Assembly (NCBI GenBank): GCA_035457105.1
Contig: DATIBX010000499.1
Span: 1 to 6,664 of the forward strand
DNA: 6,664 nt
From: PSRF01 sp035457105
GTDB taxonomy: Bacteria; Acidobacteriota; Blastocatellia; Pyrinomonadales; Pyrinomonadaceae
Direction of reading: 5' to 3'
Both the position numbers and the translations under genes were made by a program. The notes under the pieces are model-generated. The model searched no databases and had not been told where the DNA came from. It saw nothing but the letters and a program-made list of their open reading frames with translations. This document shows positions 1 to 4,979 of this stretch, piece after piece (positions within the stretch are counted from its first letter, which is position 1; every line of letters begins with the position of its first letter).

Positions 1-92
1 CGCGAGCGAAGCGACCGGATGGCACAGTCAACGAAACCAATCATCAGGATTTAGGCGCAATATCGAGTGTCCATCCGGTCGCTTCGCTCGCG
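1..92. repeat. Perfect 22-bp inverted repeat with 48-nt spacer
   Basis: Positions 1-22 (beginning CGCGAGCGAAGCGACC) are the exact reverse complement of positions 71-92. A further CAC/GTG pairing (23-25 with 67-69) extends the stem past a single bulged base. The left arm touches the window edge, so the repeat may be longer. No coding gene sits between the arms. A perfect match of this length is far beyond chance. It could be a REP-like palindromic element, a long stem in a transcript, or the edge of a non-autonomous mobile element; the window alone cannot decide. No second copy was noticed elsewhere in the window. Confidence 0.85.
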
Positions 93-313
93 GTACTGTA
101 CGATTGGGCGCTAAATTCAAGGGACGCTACGCGTCCAGGTACAAAATGAACCAGTACCCAGCTTTCATCTTCGCTTGCTCTTGTTAAGCTAGAAGACACA
201 AAAGCCTGAGTTGGCTGACCGCTCAATTCGCAGGTGGCCTGTTAGACGGCTCGAGGCCAGCGCGCGACTTTTGTTGAATCGCAGGCCATCTCACGGTAAG
301 CTATGGCTCCTTC
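93..313. other. Non-coding stretch, nothing firmly identified
   Basis: No recognisable gene lies here. A minus-strand reading frame starting with TTG at 226 and ending at 44 has 60 codons. It has no Shine-Dalgarno sequence and no recognisable motif, and it runs through one arm of the inverted repeat, so it is not called. On the plus strand TTGAAT (274-279) and TAAGCT (297-302) are 17 bp apart and could be a very weak promoter for the leader that follows, but the -10 match is only 3 of 6. Confidence 0.4.
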
Positions 314-466
314 ATGTTAATCGGTAATCAACACCTCGCGCTTTTCTTCGTGCTCTCAATGGGCGCGATGTTTGAAGACTCGGTCACATATCCCTTCATT
401 TTGGCTTGTCAACCATCCGTCAACAAAGCTGCAACGGCGGCCTGCATGTGTATGCGCGGAGGATGA
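314..466 (+). CDS. Putative leader peptide ORF ending in Cys-Met-Cys-Met codons
   Basis: This 50-codon ORF lies upstream of the LysR gene. Codons 44-47 (443-454) read TGC ATG TGT ATG, that is Cys-Met-Cys-Met, followed by Arg-Gly-Gly and a TGA stop at 464-466. A third Cys is codon 32. The stop lies inside a segment (461-472) able to pair with the 5' arm of the downstream hairpin (504-515). Known amino-acid operon leaders have this layout: control codons for the sensed amino acid just before a stop that overlaps one strand of an antiterminator. Internal ATGs at 359 and 368 would give 35- and 32-residue versions; GGG at 361-363 is a poor ribosome-binding site for the latter. No good Shine-Dalgarno precedes any of the starts. 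The peptide matches no family I recognise. Function as a sulfur-amino-acid sensor is inferred; it may be a chance ORF. Confidence 0.35.
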   Translation: MLIGNQHLALFFVLSMGAMFEDSVTYPFILACQPSVNKAATAACMCMRGG

Positions 467-515
467 CGACCTTAGAATTCTTGCATCTTAAAATGAATGC
501 GAGAGGCCGTCATCC
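461..515 (+). promoter_or_regulatory. Candidate antiterminator pairing, exclusive with the next hairpin
   Basis: Segment 461-472 (GGATGACGACCT) can pair with 504-515 (AGGCCGTCATCC) at 11 of 12 positions; the only mismatch is A469 against C507. The same 504-515 strand also pairs perfectly with 522-533, so the two stems cannot coexist. Segments 461-472 and 522-533 are therefore 12-nt direct repeats differing at one base. In the inferred model a ribosome stalled at Cys codon 443-445 leaves 461-472 free, so the first stem forms and transcription continues. A ribosome that reaches the stop at 464-466 covers this strand and lets the terminator-like hairpin form. Confidence 0.35.
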
Positions 516-533
516 CAAAAAGGATGACGGCCT
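504..533 (+). terminator. Perfect 12-bp hairpin, terminator-like, in the LysR leader
   Basis: AGGCCGTCATCC (504-515), a six-base loop CAAAAA (516-521) and GGATGACGGCCT (522-533) form an uninterrupted GC-rich stem. It is followed by only two more T residues before C536, so the U-tract is poor for an intrinsic terminator. It lies 44 bp before the chosen LysR start and does not reach the ribosome-binding site. No gene lies upstream on the plus strand for it to terminate, which favours an attenuator or RNA-stability role over a simple end-of-operon terminator. On the minus strand no T-run follows the stem. Confidence 0.5.
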
Positions 534-567
534 TTCGAGTTAATGAAAACACGAAACGATTTGAGAC

Positions 568-572
568 GGGAG
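568..572 (+). promoter_or_regulatory. Ribosome-binding site deciding the LysR start
   Basis: GGGAG lies five bases before the ATG at 578. It supports that start over the in-frame ATG at 497, which has no such site and would make the protein run through the leader hairpin. Confidence 0.7.
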
Positions 573-577
573 TCGAA

Positions 578-1579
578 ATGGAGTTTCAACAATTGGAAAT
601 GTTTGCGGCGCTGGTTGAAGAAGGAAGCGTTAGCCGAGCCGCTAATCGCGTTTGCCGGACCACTCCGGCCGTAAGCATTGCGTTACGTAAGTTGGAGGAA
701 GAGATGGGGACGTCACTCTTCGATCGTTCCGCTCGTACTAACGACCGGCTGACGGCTGCGGGAAAACTTCTGTATTCGTATGCAACCCGCATTCTGGAGA
801 TGCGCAAAGCCGCAACAATCTCTGTCAAGGATCTGCTACTTGATCGTGGCGGGACGCTCCGCCTCGGGACTCACGAGAGTGTGAGTCTCTATGTTTTCCC
901 TTCGTTACTGAGGCACTTCCATGAAGCACACACGAGTGTGACTATTGAACTGATCTGCGGCCCGTCCGAGTTTGTTCTAACTGCGCTGCGTGCGGGCACA
1001 ATCGATTTGGCTGTAGTCGCAGATGTTCCCGACGATCCTGTTTTTGAGCGTCAATTTCTCATGCAGGATGAACTGGTATTGATCACAAATCCCAGGCACC
1101 GACTGGCCTCGGCAAAGTCAATCCGGGTACGCGATCTGGCCAACGAGTGTCTGCTGCTGCAGGGAATCAAATCAAAACTTCGTGACAGGATTGTGCAAGC
1201 GCTGAAGCAGAACGCCACTCCGTTCAGAATCGCGGCAGAAAATGTTGCCATCGAGGGCATCAAAAAGATGGTCGCGGAGGACCTGGGAATTGGGTTCGTC
1301 CCGCGAATGTGCATACGGAACGAAGTAACAAGAGGCTGCCTTACTGCGTTGACGGTTGAGGATATTCGCGATCAGTGGTCTCTTTGGATCGTTCGTCGTA
1401 AAAATCAGCAGCTCCCTTTTGCGGCACAACACTTTCTCGAGACTTGTCTTGCCATTGGCGAATCTCTTGAACGAGTCATGGTTGAGAGTACCACCGAACA
1501 AGATGAGATCGAGAATCCTACGCAGGCCAATCAACGCAAGCGATTCAGGTTCGAACTTCAGAAACCGATTCACTGCTGA
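578..1579 (+). CDS. LysR-type transcriptional regulator, possible sulfur regulator
   Basis: A 333-residue DNA-binding regulator of the LysR family. Residues 1-60 form the winged helix-turn-helix: the start MEFQQLEMFAALVEEGSVSR, then AANRVCRTTPAVSIALRKLE, then the LFDR wing. A linker helix follows (about 60-88), then the periplasmic-binding-protein-like effector domain (about 90-300), which includes GTHESVSLYVFPSLLRHF and ALRAGTIDLAVV. Family members usually have about 300 residues; this one carries a charged C-terminal tail of about 30 residues (after about 300) that overlaps the end of cysC. The start at 578 is chosen for its ribosome-binding site and because family homology begins there; an in-frame ATG at 497 would add 27 residues encoded by the hairpin. 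It is convergent with the sulfate-assimilation genes. A CysB-like role over that operon is inferred from position only, and the effector is unknown. Its own leader looks like an attenuator. No convincing promoter was found. Confidence 0.95.
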   Translation: MEFQQLEMFAALVEEGSVSRAANRVCRTTPAVSIALRKLEEEMGTSLFDRSARTNDRLTAAGKLLYSYATRILEMRKAATISVKDLLLDRGGTLRLGTHESVSLYVFPSLLRHFHEAHTSVTIELICGPSEFVLTALRAGTIDLAVVADVPDDPVFERQFLMQDELVLITNPRHRLASAKSIRVRDLANECLLLQGIKSKLRDRIVQALKQNATPFRIAAENVAIEGIKKMVAEDLGIGFVPRMCIRNEVTRGCLTALTVEDIRDQWSLWIVRRKNQQLPFAAQHFLETCLAIGESLERVMVESTTEQDEIENPTQANQRKRFRFELQKPIHC

Positions 1580-2162
1580 GCGGAATAACATTACTTGACG
1601 CGGAAGACTCCGTCACTTGAGTTAACAGTCTGCGTCGCCTCAACTCCGAGATGATTGTGGCCACACTTTGTTCAATTGATTCTCGATCAGTTTCGACCAC
1701 AATCTCCGGTTCGACTGGTTCTTGATAAGGATCTGACACTCCTGTGAAGCTGTCGATCTCGCCGGCAAGAGCCTTCTTGTAAAGACCTTTCACGTCGCGC
1801 TTCGCCAGCACGTCGATGGGGCACTTAACGTAAACCTCAATGAACAGCGAACCGTCGTTTTCGGTAGATTGGCGCACCTCGTTACGAATGTCCCGATATG
1901 GAGAAATGGCTGCAGTGATGACGGCGACGCCATTGCGCGACAGCAAACGACTGACATAACCGATACGCCGGATGTTTGTGTCGCGATCCTCTTTAGAAAA
2001 GCCAAGACCTTTCGATAGGTTCGCACGCACTTCATCTCCATCCAGAATTTCCACTAGCAGTCCCTGATTTCGTAGCTCATTGAAAACTTGCCCGGCGAGC
2101 GTGGTCTTGCCGGCTCCGGATAGTCCGGTTAGCCACAAAGTAAATCCTTTTCGTTTTGACAT
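1545..2162 (-). CDS. cysC: Adenylyl-sulfate (APS) kinase
   Basis: A 205-residue cytoplasmic enzyme that phosphorylates adenosine 5'-phosphosulfate with ATP to give PAPS, the sulfonate donor. The P-loop GLSGAGKT is at residues 13-20, LDGDEVRANLSKGLGFSKED at 40-59, and the conserved ISPYRDIR with the phospho-acceptor-type serine at 86-93 (Ser87). The late motif PIDVLAKRDVKGLYKKALAG and the DPYQEPVEPE segment complete the family signature. Length is normal for a stand-alone CysC, but the N-terminal extension seen in some proteins is missing and a Ser-rich tail (about the last 25 residues) is added; the end of this tail is antisense to the LysR tail. The start at 2162 is preceded by AGGA five bases away; an upstream in-frame ATG at 2225 would lie inside sat. 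It follows sat by 16 bp, so it is the last gene of the cysH-sat-cysC operon. Confidence 0.97.
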   Translation of the reverse strand: MSKRKGFTLWLTGLSGAGKTTLAGQVFNELRNQGLLVEILDGDEVRANLSKGLGFSKEDRDTNIRRIGYVSRLLSRNGVAVITAAISPYRDIRNEVRQSTENDGSLFIEVYVKCPIDVLAKRDVKGLYKKALAGEIDSFTGVSDPYQEPVEPEIVVETDRESIEQSVATIISELRRRRLLTQVTESSASSNVIPLSSESVSEVRT

Positions 2163-2167
2163 GATTT

Positions 2168-2180
2168 TCCTATCTCTCCT
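2168..2180 (-). promoter_or_regulatory. Ribosome-binding region of cysC
   Basis: On the minus strand AGGAGA (2180-2175), which overlaps the sat stop codon, and AGGA (2171-2168) precede the cysC ATG; the second lies five bases from it. The overlap with the sat stop suggests translational coupling of sat and cysC. Confidence 0.6.
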
Positions 2181-3357
2181 AACCCGTAATTGATTGCTCG
2201 GCAGACAAGACGCGGTAAGCATCAATCAACACTTGCGCAACTTCAGGACGCGAAAACTCGGCGGGTGGCAATTCACCGGCGCTTAATAACTCACGCACCT
2301 TGGTGCCAGAAAGTGTTACATGATTGGCTTGGGCATGTGGGCAAGTTTTTGATGAAGCCATTGCTCGGCATAACCGGCAGTAGAAAGTGTGATCAAAGAA
2401 AAGTGGGGTGATGCCGAGTTCGTGGGGTTCGAATTCATCGAAGATATGATGAGCATCGTATGTGCCGTAGTAATTACCGACGCCTGCATGATCGCGTCCA
2501 ACTATGAAGTGCGAGCAGCCGTAGTTCTTCCGAATGAGTGCATGAAAAACGGCTTCGCGTGGTCCCGCATAACGCATTGCAGCGGGCATCAGCGAGAGGA
2601 TAGTCCGTGATGCCGGATAATAGTTCGCCAAAATCTTTTCGTAAGACGTGATCCTAACGGCGGCAGGTACATCGTCTGATTTGGTTTCACCAACGAGAGG
2701 ATGTAGTAAAAGACCATCAGCCATTTCCAGAGCACACTTTTGGATATATTCGTGCGCTCGATGGACGGGATTCCGAGTTTGAAAGGCAACCACACGACGC
2801 CAGCCACGCTCTTCAAATTGAGCTCGAATTTCGGTAGGGTCGTGGCGATACTGAGGGAAAGAAAGATCGCGAGGACGAGTTATCAGACTGATGCGACCGC
2901 CCAACAACCAATCACCCTGAGCATAAAGGGCCTGCACTCCCGGATGGGTCAGGTCCGACGTTTTATAAACTGCTTCGGCCTCGCGCCGCTTGTCATAGGT
3001 GTATTTCTCTGTGAGATGCAACACACCAATGAGCTGATCTTCCTGATAGAGTGCGACGTCTCGGCCTTTCTGGAGAGTGTTGGCTTCAGCAGCGGAGACA
3101 GCGAGCGTAATGGGAATGGGCCAGACTACTCCGTTTGCCAGACGCATGGTCGAAACAACGGAGAGATAATCGGCTTCACCCAGGAAACCTTCGATGGGTG
3201 AGTAAGCACCGGTGGCAAGCATCAACAGATCCGAAGTCTGTCTGCTGTTGAGCAGAAGCCTGTCGAACTTGCCTGCCGCCAAAGCAAGTTCCTTTCGGTC
3301 AGTTCCCTTTAATTCACGATTTATAAGCCTGTTCCCGTGGGGGCTGATGAGTTTCAT
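2179..3357 (-). CDS. sat: Sulfate adenylyltransferase (ATP sulfurylase, Sat type)
   Basis: A 392-residue single-polypeptide ATP sulfurylase that makes APS and pyrophosphate from sulfate and ATP. Visible family motifs are ATGAYSPIEGFLG (48-60), the nucleotide/sulfate-binding QTRNPVHRAHE (193-203), LLLHPLVGETKSDDV (216-230), GRDHAGVGNYYG (287-298) and LSGTKVRE (349-356). Near the C-terminus C327, C330, C339 and H341 (FYCRLC...KTCPH) form a likely zinc site found in many bacterial and archaeal Sat proteins. There is no fused APS-kinase domain; that activity is supplied by the adjacent cysC. This is the Sat type, unrelated to the two-subunit CysDN enzyme. The start at 3357 is chosen because AGGA lies five bases upstream; an ATG at 3411 would add 18 poorly conserved residues and overlap cysH. 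It lies 35 bp after cysH and 16 bp before cysC, in one operon. Confidence 0.98.
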   Translation of the reverse strand: MKLISPHGNRLINRELKGTDRKELALAAGKFDRLLLNSRQTSDLLMLATGAYSPIEGFLGEADYLSVVSTMRLANGVVWPIPITLAVSAAEANTLQKGRDVALYQEDQLIGVLHLTEKYTYDKRREAEAVYKTSDLTHPGVQALYAQGDWLLGGRISLITRPRDLSFPQYRHDPTEIRAQFEERGWRRVVAFQTRNPVHRAHEYIQKCALEMADGLLLHPLVGETKSDDVPAAVRITSYEKILANYYPASRTILSLMPAAMRYAGPREAVFHALIRKNYGCSHFIVGRDHAGVGNYYGTYDAHHIFDEFEPHELGITPLFFDHTFYCRLCRAMASSKTCPHAQANHVTLSGTKVRELLSAGELPPAEFSRPEVAQVLIDAYRVLSAEQSITG

Positions 3358-3362
3358 ATGAG

Positions 3363-3366
3363 TCCT
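3363..3366 (-). promoter_or_regulatory. Ribosome-binding site deciding the sat start
   Basis: AGGA on the minus strand lies five bases before the ATG at 3357-3355 and supports this start over the longer frame beginning at 3411. Confidence 0.65.
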
Positions 3367-3392
3367 GTTCTTTTTCAAAAATTGAAACCTGG

Positions 3393-4106
3393 TTACTGGT
3401 GAAGCCCACACTCAGTCTTCGTCGTCCCTCGCCAGCGGCCTGAACGTTGGTCTTCACCTGGATTTACGTGCGTAGTGCATGGTGCGCACCCGATTGATGG
3501 ATAACCCTGATCGTGTAGCGGGTTGTAAGGGACCTCGTGTTTGAAGATGTACTTCCAAACGTCGAGCGACGACCAGCGCACGAGCGGATTGATTTTTATG
3601 AGGCCGAACTTTCCATCTGACTCGATCACCTGTGCGCCACTACGAGCTGCTGATTGGTCGCGCCGGATTGCTGTAAGCCAGGCACGCAGCGCTGATAGTG
3701 TCTCCACCAACGGTTCCACCTTGCGTAGTTGACAGCAACGATCAGGTTCGCGCTCCCAGAGTTTAGCCCCGAATAGTTGCTCTTGGGTCGCGAGCGACAA
3801 TTTAGTCGCCCTGCGTTCAAAGGAGATGCCATAACGAATCTCCAACCGCTGGATTAGTGAGTAGGTTTCGGCAAAATGTAAATCCGTGTCGAGATAGAAT
3901 ATTCTTGTGTGCGGACTAATTCGGACCAACATATCAATAAGGACACATCCTTCTGGTCCAAAACCGGTAGCAAGCGCTACTTCTGTACCGAACTCTTCAA
4001 GGGCCCACGCCAGAGTGTCTTCGGGCGACGCTGTTTCGAATCGCGCCGCCAGTCTTTCGATTTCGGCCTCACTTATTTCCTGGTCCAGGCCTTCAGTAGT
4101 TGGCAT
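3393..4106 (-). CDS. cysH: Assimilatory APS-type sulfonucleotide reductase
   Basis: A 237-residue thioredoxin-dependent cytoplasmic reductase that converts an activated sulfate to sulfite and a nucleotide. The PP-loop fold is marked by ALATGFGPEGCVLIDM (44-59) and FYLDTDLHFAETY (70-82). The catalytic cysteine sits in the C-terminal ECGLH (C233). Cysteine pairs C124-C125 (DRCCQLRKVEP) and C207-C210 (GCAPC) are the four ligands of the [4Fe-4S] cluster that distinguishes bacterial APS reductases from the cluster-free PAPS reductases of enterobacteria. APS is therefore the probable substrate, although cluster-bearing enzymes that also accept PAPS are known. There is no fused thioredoxin domain. 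It is the first certain gene of the operon. The ATG at 4106 has only a weak GGAT eight bases upstream; the open frame runs further upstream but offers no nearby ATG. Confidence 0.97.
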   Translation of the reverse strand: MPTTEGLDQEISEAEIERLAARFETASPEDTLAWALEEFGTEVALATGFGPEGCVLIDMLVRISPHTRIFYLDTDLHFAETYSLIQRLEIRYGISFERRATKLSLATQEQLFGAKLWEREPDRCCQLRKVEPLVETLSALRAWLTAIRRDQSAARSGAQVIESDGKFGLIKINPLVRWSSLDVWKYIFKHEVPYNPLHDQGYPSIGCAPCTTHVNPGEDQRSGRWRGTTKTECGLHQ

Positions 4107-4123
4107 CTTGTTTATCCGTTCTC

Positions 4124-4324
4124 TTAAGTATGGACGGACCAGCGGTCCTTAATGCGGACCTCCAGCAGGCGTGAAACTGAATCTATTTGCTTGATTGAGA
4201 CGAGGTCAGAAGGAAAAGCTGGAAAGGATTTAGATTGTCCGAGCTTTAACCCAGTCAGGAGGGGAAGGTCAAAGCGACGAGGTCGTCTTTCAAATTCACG
4301 TTTGCTGTTTCGCTTGTCCAACAT
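4124..4324 (-). CDS. Doubtful 66-codon ORF just upstream of cysH
   Basis: The frame encodes a basic 66-residue peptide beginning MLDKRNSKREFERRPRRFDL. It ends with TAA 17 bp before the cysH ATG, a spacing like that between sat and cysC, so it could be the first cistron of the operon. The Arg-rich start RRPRRFDLPL faintly recalls the opening of PilZ-type domains, but the glycine-containing core of that family is absent; at most it would be a remnant. A purine-rich GGGGAAAG lies about 14-15 bases before the ATG, too far for a normal ribosome-binding site. The peptide has no cysteine, so it is not an obvious sulfur leader peptide. It may simply be an untranslated part of the cysH leader. Confidence 0.25.
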   Translation of the reverse strand: MLDKRNSKREFERRPRRFDLPLLTGLKLGQSKSFPAFPSDLVSIKQIDSVSRLLEVRIKDRWSVHT

Positions 4325-4505
4325 TACTGACTATTTCTTTCCCCTGAATAGCACCGACTGGTTTGGCAATTCGTTTCGCCCTATACATGAGCGCACTGCT
4401 ACAACAGCAGCAACAGGTGCCAATACAAAGATTCAAGGTTCCGATATCAGTAGTTATAGACAAGGTCTTTTACCTATCCGCGATCAACACTTTTGCGTGG
4501 CAGCG

Positions 4506-4534
4506 ACTCTAAATCCAGGCTACCGTCGGGTCAA
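4506..4534 (-). promoter_or_regulatory. Candidate promoter of the cysH-sat-cysC operon
   Basis: On the minus strand TTGACC (4534-4529, 5 of 6 to the -35 consensus) and TAGAGT (4511-4506, 4 of 6 to the -10) are separated by the ideal 17 bp. Transcription would start near 4499, leaving a leader of about 390 nt before cysH. Other minus-strand combinations nearer cysH had poor spacing. Confidence 0.4.
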
Positions 4535-4556
4535 GACAATTCTATTTAAACCCCCG

Positions 4557-4576
4557 TTAAGTATTTTTAAGTGTTC
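4557..4576. promoter_or_regulatory. 10-bp tandem near-repeat, possible activator site
   Basis: TTAAGTATTT is followed directly by TTAAGTGTTC, so TTAAGT recurs after exactly one helical turn. The pair lies about 58-77 bp upstream of the start predicted for the cysH promoter, where LysR-type activators typically have their recognition site near -65. A T-N11-A pattern is present (T4557, A4569) with TTAA at both ends. The link to the LysR protein encoded at 578-1579 is inference only; AT-rich sequence gives such patterns easily. Confidence 0.25.
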
Positions 4577-4628
4577 ATCGAAATCCGGTGCTCACCACTC
4601 AACCTCTTCTGCCGGACCGCGCGCGTCC

Positions 4629-4712
4629 TCGCGGGCCCTTCTTTTTGTCGGACAAGAGTGATCGACAACAAAAAGCCCGCGATGACGCTCGAAATGTCCG
4701 AGATGCTTTTTT
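4629..4712. repeat. Overlapping inverted repeats, possible terminator region
   Basis: TCGCGGGC (4629-4636) pairs with GCCCGCGA (4675-4682). After a five-base bulge TTTTTGT (4642-4648) can pair with ACAAAAA (4668-4674), giving a long imperfect stem. The same AAAAAGC (4670-4676) can instead pair with GCTTTTT (4705-4711), enclosing a small CTCG/CGAG stem (4688-4691 / 4699-4702) and followed by a T-run. The second arrangement looks like a weak plus-strand terminator, but no plus-strand gene lies upstream of it. Confidence 0.4.
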
Positions 4713-4917
4713 AGCTTGTCGGGTGAGACTCGTCGATCAAGCAATGATTTCCATAAAGTTTCCCGATTATGCGCTCATCTGTTGGCGACAAGCTGAAGCA
4801 TGTCGCACATCGCGCTTGTCTGACACTCGATCGCAGGCAGCAGCCTTGACGATGAATGCGAAGGAAAACTGAAGGTTCAAATTGTTCCTCCCACTATCGT
4901 TGGCCCAACCCAGTCGT

Positions 4918-4946
4918 TTGACTTCGCATCCACCCTAAATTAGATT
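4918..4946 (+). promoter_or_regulatory. Candidate promoter of the Ser/Thr kinase gene
   Basis: TTGACT (4918-4923, 5 of 6 to the -35 consensus) and TAGATT (4941-4946, 4 of 6 to the -10) are separated by exactly 17 bp. Transcription would begin near 4953, only about 27 nt before the kinase ATG. Confidence 0.45.
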
Positions 4947-4979
4947 CTCGCTCGTCTTTTACTTCCATTTGACCCAGGT

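Larger units (their letters stand above)
4107..4979. other. Long gap between cysH and the kinase gene
   Basis: This 873-bp stretch separates two divergent genes. Reading frames on both strands are short, lack ribosome-binding sites and match no family I recognise; these include a plus-strand frame at 4152-4661 and a GTG-started frame at 4588-4872. The region contains a candidate minus-strand promoter for cysH (4506-4534), a doubtful minus-strand 66-codon ORF (4124-4324), a compact dyad GACGA-GG-TCGTC (4276-4287), a CTGCT/AGCAG hairpin (4396-4410), an inverted-repeat patch (4629-4712) and a plus-strand promoter for the kinase (4918-4946). No tRNA or known riboswitch consensus was seen. Confidence 0.6.

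Noticed and set aside
44..226. Minus-strand 60-codon frame starting with TTG
   Set aside because: No ribosome-binding site, rare start codon, no recognisable motif, a stop codon six codons upstream, and one arm of the inverted repeat is read as part of it.
497..577. 27-residue N-terminal extension of the LysR protein from ATG 497
   Set aside because: The extension is encoded by the leader hairpin, has no ribosome-binding site and no family similarity; ATG 578 has GGGAG at the right distance and matches the family start.
1596..1615. TGACG/CGTCA hairpin as a terminator between the convergent LysR and cysC genes
   Set aside because: Five-base stem with a mismatch, no T-run on either strand, and it lies inside the cysC coding sequence.
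2740..3201. Plus-strand 153-codon frame inside sat
   Set aside because: Fully antisense to a well-supported sat gene and without its own signals; a shadow frame.
4410..4422. Sigma-54-like TGGCAC...TTGC on the minus strand
   Set aside because: The GG and GC elements are two bases too close for the required -24/-12 spacing.
4107..4560. SAM or T-box riboswitch ahead of cysH
   Set aside because: The conserved core sequences of these classes that I can recall are absent on the minus strand.
4152..4661. Plus-strand 169-codon frame
   Set aside because: It is antisense to the cysH leader, lacks a ribosome-binding site, and its Arg/Ser-rich translation resembles no protein family.
4588..4872. Plus-strand 94-codon frame starting with GTG
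   Set aside because: No ribosome-binding site, no recognisable motif, and it runs through the inverted-repeat patch at 4629-4712.
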